DNA from: CAWUIO01 sp963922455
GTDB lineage: Bacteria > Bacteroidota > Bacteroidia > Cytophagales > Microscillaceae
DNA length: 28,587 nt
Assembly (NCBI GenBank): GCA_963922455.1
Contig: CAWUIO010000085.1
Span: forward strand, 1 to 28,587
Direction: 5' to 3'
Position 1 is the first letter of the stretch; each line of letters opens with the position of its first letter. Of this stretch, positions 25,036 to 28,587 are shown one piece after another. A model generated the notes under the pieces. The model did not search any database, was not told the origin of the DNA, and saw only the letters and a list, made by a program, of their open reading frames with translations. Made by a program: the position numbers and the translations under genes.

Positions 25036-25983
25036 TTATTGCTCCGAGTTTTCAATTTTACTGTATTCGCCAATTTTGTATCGAACCAAAAACTGCTTGT
25101 AAGCAACCTTAAAAGGTTCGTAATCAGGCTCTTTCTCAATGAGTGCTTCATACGCCCGCAAAGCATCCCACAGATACATATTTTCTTCGTAAAAGAAAGC
25201 TTCATTTAAGATATCTAAAGTAGTTGGCGCTTCCTTGTCTACAGTACCCATAAATTCTTTTAAGCGGGCTTCAAAACTTTCTCGCTGAGCATCTTCCATA
25301 GCCGTAATACCAAATTGTACCGGGGCAATATTTTTGTCCTCGGTAGATACCCGGATAAGGATCACTTCACTTTCCATAACTTCTGGCTTTTGAAGGTCTA
25401 GCAGCAAAAAGGTATCTTTGGTACTGATATCCAAAATAGTCTCTTCATATACGTCCAAGACTTCTACTCGGTAGGTACTTGCTCCAATTAGCGGATGCCA
25501 ATTCACGGTATACTCCTTGGAAAAAGAAAACCAAGGGGCATTAATTGTAGGCAACATAACCGCCCACTCCGTCACCAAGGCCCGTTCTACAGAACCCGTT
25601 ACTTTTGAATATTTGTAGGGATTTTTATTAATTTCTTCTTCACCCGATTTAGTCAGCTCCCCAATTACATAATTGGCCAATCGTCCTCCGGTACTTTGCT
25701 TTGATCGCTTCACAACCTCTTGCTCTATGCTGGAAGCCGAATAGGACCCAGCTTTTCCAATCTCCACAGTGCCTCCCGAGGAGTGGACTAAGCTTAGATA
25801 ACTTTGCGGATTTACTTTAATCTGCGCACTAGAACCAATACTGCTACCCACTCGAAGTGGCTTTCCATTGGCTGTGCTTGTGCCACTGCTGGCCATTACC
25901 CGAAAGGAATAGCCTTGAGAAAAACCGTACTGTATACAAATGCTAAGTAAGAATGTTAAAAGGATGGTCTTAAATTGTTTCAT
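25036..25983 (-). CDS. FecR-like exported protein
   Basis: A 315-aa exported protein. Signal peptide 1-22 (cleavage near FSQ-GY). Residues 25-90 look like a FecR-type beta domain: repeated G-x-x-L/I turns, S-x-A-x-I-x-V, SYLSLVHSSGGTVEIG and KAGSYS. Residues 155-215 resemble an Ig/fibronectin-like module (VNWHPLIGASTYRVEVLD). Residues 255-300 are helical and TPR-like (AFFYEENMYLWDALRAYEALIE). It has no TonB or sigma-factor partner nearby, so it is not a classical siderophore FecR. Its ATG lies inside the end of the CHASE2 gene: the 14-nt overlap reads ATGAAACAATTTAA, start of one and stop of the other, indicating translational coupling. Probably an envelope partner of the CHASE2 protein. Confidence 0.78.
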   Translation of the reverse strand: MKQFKTILLTFLLSICIQYGFSQGYSFRVMASSGTSTANGKPLRVGSSIGSSAQIKVNPQSYLSLVHSSGGTVEIGKAGSYSASSIEQEVVKRSKQSTGGRLANYVIGELTKSGEEEINKNPYKYSKVTGSVERALVTEWAVMLPTINAPWFSFSKEYTVNWHPLIGASTYRVEVLDVYEETILDISTKDTFLLLDLQKPEVMESEVILIRVSTEDKNIAPVQFGITAMEDAQRESFEARLKEFMGTVDKEAPTTLDILNEAFFYEENMYLWDALRAYEALIEKEPDYEPFKVAYKQFLVRYKIGEYSKIENSEQ

Positions 25984-27256
25984 TGCTCGTTTGTTTTACT
26001 TTTTTTCTTTTGCTTGTAAGTGTAAAGAATAGTTTCTTTAATAAACCGTAATAAATTTCTACGAATATCCCCGAGAGGATTACCGCTACAATAGCCAAAT
26101 TGATTTCTATTCGGAGCCTGTACCATTCAAAGGCAAATAAACCAACCGATACAATCAGAATAAAAATGGCCAGTTGGAAGAAAATAGTCAAGGCGTCGTA
26201 CCAATATCCTACTTTGTGAAAAAAGTAAGAAAACAACATAGTACTCAAAAGCGTGATAAACAACATCACTAGATAATCGCCCCATTCTGGAAAAGTATCA
26301 ATATACTCCTCATTCAAAATCATAGAAACAATGTTTGCATGGACTACCACTCCATACATATCTAGGGTTGCCTTGCCTATATAATTATCATTTAGCGGTG
26401 TATAAAACTTGTCTATATACGAAAACTCCCGCATATTCTTACCCATATACCCCAAAATCACGATTTTATTACGGATTACACTGGGATCGAAGTCTTCTTC
26501 AAATACTTGAAATACATCCAATGCCATAAAAGCTACTTTCTGTAAGTTAGCCACATCGACATTTCCTCTATAGTTAATGTATTCACTAAGGATATCTCTT
26601 TCTAAAAACCTCTGAGCCGCCCCCGAATCTACCAATTCGGCAATTTTAACCGAAAAAGCAGGCTCTCCTACCCCATTGACCGGGATTACCGGGTTAAAGG
26701 TGCGCACGGTTACAAAGTCCTGATTATTCCCTCGGCTGGTCGTAATCAGGTTTACGTGTCCCTCCTCGGCATATTGCGTAAATAAGGCATTGGAGTGCTC
26801 CAGGGTATCAAACCCTACCACAAAGCTATTTTTATCCTTATTTTGGGCCAGTTTTTCTTCATAGGCTGCCGTAAAGTTTCCTTGGCTGGCCATAACCAAA
26901 TTATCTACCTGGCTCAATGCCTGGGCAAAGTTATGATCCATGGTACTATCCAGAGGGCTGCGGAAAAAGGCATCAAGGGCAATCACCTTGGGCTCGTATT
27001 TGTTCAATACCTTGATCATCTCGGTAAGTCCTTCCCGGCCCAATTCTCCAATATTGACCACGGTGATTGTCGTATCTGCCGCGGGTGGCTTACGGATTTT
27101 GGAATACACTACATCCGTAAGGTCAAAGTCATTTAAGACGTGCTCTACGGGGTTGAGCATCTCCAAATTATCGAAGATATCCACCTTACTAAGCCCCCAC
27201 ATAAAGAGGAAGACTAAAATGGTGATGAGTATACTATCTAAAAGGTGCCGAAACAT
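25970..27256 (-). CDS. Stand-alone CHASE2-domain membrane protein
   Basis: A 428-aa inner-membrane protein. One transmembrane helix at about 7-22, a large extracytoplasmic CHASE2 domain at about 30-320 (VVNIGELGREGL, PKVIALDAFF, NYRGN, IRNKIVILGY and MYGVVVHANIVSMIL are family landmarks), then three helices at about 327-347, 352-376 and 384-408 and a short basic tail. CHASE2 normally senses an unknown extracellular signal and passes it to a cytoplasmic kinase, cyclase or diguanylate cyclase; here none is attached, only about 20 residues. Signalling must go through another protein or end in the membrane. The FecR-like gene overlaps its end by 14 nt. Divergent from meaB. Confidence 0.85.
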   Translation of the reverse strand: MFRHLLDSILITILVFLFMWGLSKVDIFDNLEMLNPVEHVLNDFDLTDVVYSKIRKPPAADTTITVVNIGELGREGLTEMIKVLNKYEPKVIALDAFFRSPLDSTMDHNFAQALSQVDNLVMASQGNFTAAYEEKLAQNKDKNSFVVGFDTLEHSNALFTQYAEEGHVNLITTSRGNNQDFVTVRTFNPVIPVNGVGEPAFSVKIAELVDSGAAQRFLERDILSEYINYRGNVDVANLQKVAFMALDVFQVFEEDFDPSVIRNKIVILGYMGKNMREFSYIDKFYTPLNDNYIGKATLDMYGVVVHANIVSMILNEEYIDTFPEWGDYLVMLFITLLSTMLFSYFFHKVGYWYDALTIFFQLAIFILIVSVGLFAFEWYRLRIEINLAIVAVILSGIFVEIYYGLLKKLFFTLTSKRKKVKQTSNETI

Positions 27257-27407
27257 AGCGCTAAGGGTGTTATAGCTGCTAGAATTTACGCAAAGAAAGG
27301 GATTAAGTTCAAAAAATAATCCATAAACTTACTTTGGTAAGAATCATTCGCAAGCTGTTTTACTAAAAATATTTATAAAGCAAAAAGAGTACTAATCCGT
27401 GGGATTT

Positions 27408-28415
27408 ATGCGAAAAACCCGAAAAAAACGCTTATCAGCCCAGTCGTACATCGAGGGAATCCTCGCCGCAGACCGTATCCGGCTAAGCCAAGCTATCACC
27501 CTCGTAGAAAGCCGGCTGCCCCAAGACCAAGATCTTGCCCAGGAAATTATGGAAGCGGTCTTGCCCCATACCGGGAGGGCTATCCGTATCGGAATCACCG
27601 GCGTGCCCGGGGTGGGTAAAAGTACCTTTATCGAGGCCTTTGGTCAATACATTACTTCCTTGCCCCGTAAACTGGCGGTATTGGCGGTAGACCCCAGTAG
27701 CCCAAAAAGCCGAGGTAGCATCATGGGCGATAAAACCCGGATGGAGCAACTCTCTGTCAACCCCCTGGCCTATATCCGCCCTTCTCCGGCCCGTTCTTCC
27801 TTGGGTGGCGTGGCCCAAAAAACCCGGGAAGCCTTACTCCTCTGTGAAGCTGCCGGTTTTGAGGTCATTATGGTAGAAACCGTGGGCGTAGGCCAGTCGG
27901 AAACCATGGTCCACCAGATGGTCGACTTCTTTTTGTTACTGATGTTGGCCGGAGCCGGAGATGAACTCCAGGGAATAAAAAAAGGCATTATGGAAATGGC
28001 CGACCTCATCGCAATCAACAAAGCCGATGGAGAAAATGCCCACGCAGCCCAAATGGCCCGTCAAGAATACGAAAGTGCCCTGCACCTCTTCCCCCTCCCC
28101 GAAAGTGGCCTGGCCACCCCAGTGCTCACCTGCTCCTCTCTGGAAGAACAAGGCATTGCCGAAATCTGGGAAAAAATCCTGGCCCACCAAGCGCATACCC
28201 AAAAAAACGGATACTTTGAAAAAAACCGCAAAAGACAAAACCACTACTGGATGCATGACCAAATTCGCTATTACCTCGAGGAAGCTTTTTTTGAACATCC
28301 GCCCATCAAAAAAATCCTCCCCCAATTAGAAAATTCGGTGATCGAGGGGAAAACTCCCGTACAAAAAGCCGTGCGGACTCTTCTTGACATTTTCCAAAAC
28401 GCTAAAAAACCTTAA
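27408..28415 (+). CDS. meaB: MeaB, methylmalonyl-CoA mutase G-protein chaperone
   Basis: MeaB (ArgK/YgfD family) is a GTPase that loads and protects adenosylcobalamin in methylmalonyl-CoA mutase, which joins succinyl-CoA and propionyl-CoA metabolism. The 335-aa length is normal. Walker A GVPGVGKST is at 65-73; DPSSPKSRGSIMGDKTRM at 95-112 contains the Mg2+ and base-III-like segment typical of this family; ETVGVGQSE at 157-165 is the G3-type switch region; NKADG at 204-208 gives guanine specificity. The ATG at 27408 is preferred over the in-frame GTG three codons earlier. The mutase genes are not in the window. A small palindrome, CTTAC-TTTG-GTAAG at 27328-27341, lies in the 151-bp gap to the divergent CHASE2 gene. 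Confidence 0.95.
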   Translation: MRKTRKKRLSAQSYIEGILAADRIRLSQAITLVESRLPQDQDLAQEIMEAVLPHTGRAIRIGITGVPGVGKSTFIEAFGQYITSLPRKLAVLAVDPSSPKSRGSIMGDKTRMEQLSVNPLAYIRPSPARSSLGGVAQKTREALLLCEAAGFEVIMVETVGVGQSETMVHQMVDFFLLLMLAGAGDELQGIKKGIMEMADLIAINKADGENAHAAQMARQEYESALHLFPLPESGLATPVLTCSSLEEQGIAEIWEKILAHQAHTQKNGYFEKNRKRQNHYWMHDQIRYYLEEAFFEHPPIKKILPQLENSVIEGKTPVQKAVRTLLDIFQNAKKP

Positions 28416-28430
28416 TCCAAGAGAAGATTG

Positions 28431-28560
28431 GGGGCTTTCCCGCGCCCTGATTATAGGGCTAAGCGGTGGAATTATGTGCCGGCGCGGGTCGGGCTCTCGC
28501 TACTCGCCGGCCACCCCTCGGCCCGCGGCGGGCTCAAACAGGCCGCTCCATCCCTAAGCC
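28431..28560 (-). repeat. Dispersed repeat family A, copy 5
   Basis: Read on the minus strand: GGCTTAGGGATGGAGCGG, CCTGTTTGAGCCCGCC, GGCCGGCGAGTAGCGAGAG, then CCCGCGCC pairing with GGCGCGGG, and the ending AAAGCCCC. It begins 16 nt after the meaB stop in antisense orientation. No separate terminator is seen for meaB. Confidence 0.9.
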
Positions 28561-28587
28561 TTTTTAGGTTTGCCCCCTTCCTCGTTC

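Noticed and set aside
27936..28325. Long minus-strand ORF antisense to meaB
   Set aside because: Antisense shadow of a well-conserved gene, with Phe/Gly-rich composition typical of such frames.

Overview
The window looks like chromosomal DNA from a member of the phylum Bacteroidota, most likely a Cytophagia- or Saprospiria-type relative (lineage below phylum is inference). Evidence: a secreted protease ending in a type IX secretion (T9SS) C-terminal sorting domain; a lipoprotein whose acidic residues after the lipobox cysteine resemble a Bacteroidota surface-export signal; a large secreted PIG-L deacetylase; few strong Shine-Dalgarno sequences; and two upstream regions that fit the Bacteroidota promoter pattern (TTTG, 19-21 nt, TAnnTTTG). 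I see no rRNA, tRNA, CRISPR array, phage genes or transposase gene.

Layout. 1-670 is non-coding: a dispersed repeat (family A) interrupted by a 344-bp MITE-like element. Then come a lipoprotein gene (671, +), a small one-helix membrane protein (1541-2071, -), a second family A repeat and ATP-type pckA (-), which is divergent from an SLC13-type transporter with cytoplasmic RCK_C-like domains (4203-6038, +). A three-domain CoaD-CoaE-GNAT fusion (6117-7835, -) follows, then family A repeat 3, a VOC-fold protein, a family B repeat and a secreted astacin-type protease (-). A TetR regulator and a class II aldolase/adducin protein form a + strand pair (10433-11954). From 12022 to 27256 all recognised genes lie on the minus strand: a secreted transglutaminase-fold protein, a zinc-ribbon protein paired with a sulfotransferase, hemC, a T9SS-sorted trypsin-like protease, a PIG-L deacetylase, a MarR regulator, a TPR protein, a small membrane protein, and an overlapping CHASE2/FecR-like pair. 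meaB (27408, +) and family A repeat 5 close the window.

How the genes relate. Most are ordinary single genes or pairs rather than one large system. Functional links I can support: pckA beside a possible dicarboxylate-type transporter (gluconeogenesis from organic acids); CHASE2 and FecR-like proteins that are translationally coupled (envelope sensing); TetR with its downstream aldolase-family gene; and hemC 37 nt downstream of the protease gene.

The most unusual content is (1) the CoaD-CoaE-GNAT fusion, (2) two families of roughly 90-130-bp GC-rich intergenic repeats, one with a terminal stem whose paired bases co-vary between copies, and (3) a MITE-like insertion with 17-bp inverted ends and a 5-bp target duplication inside one of those repeats.
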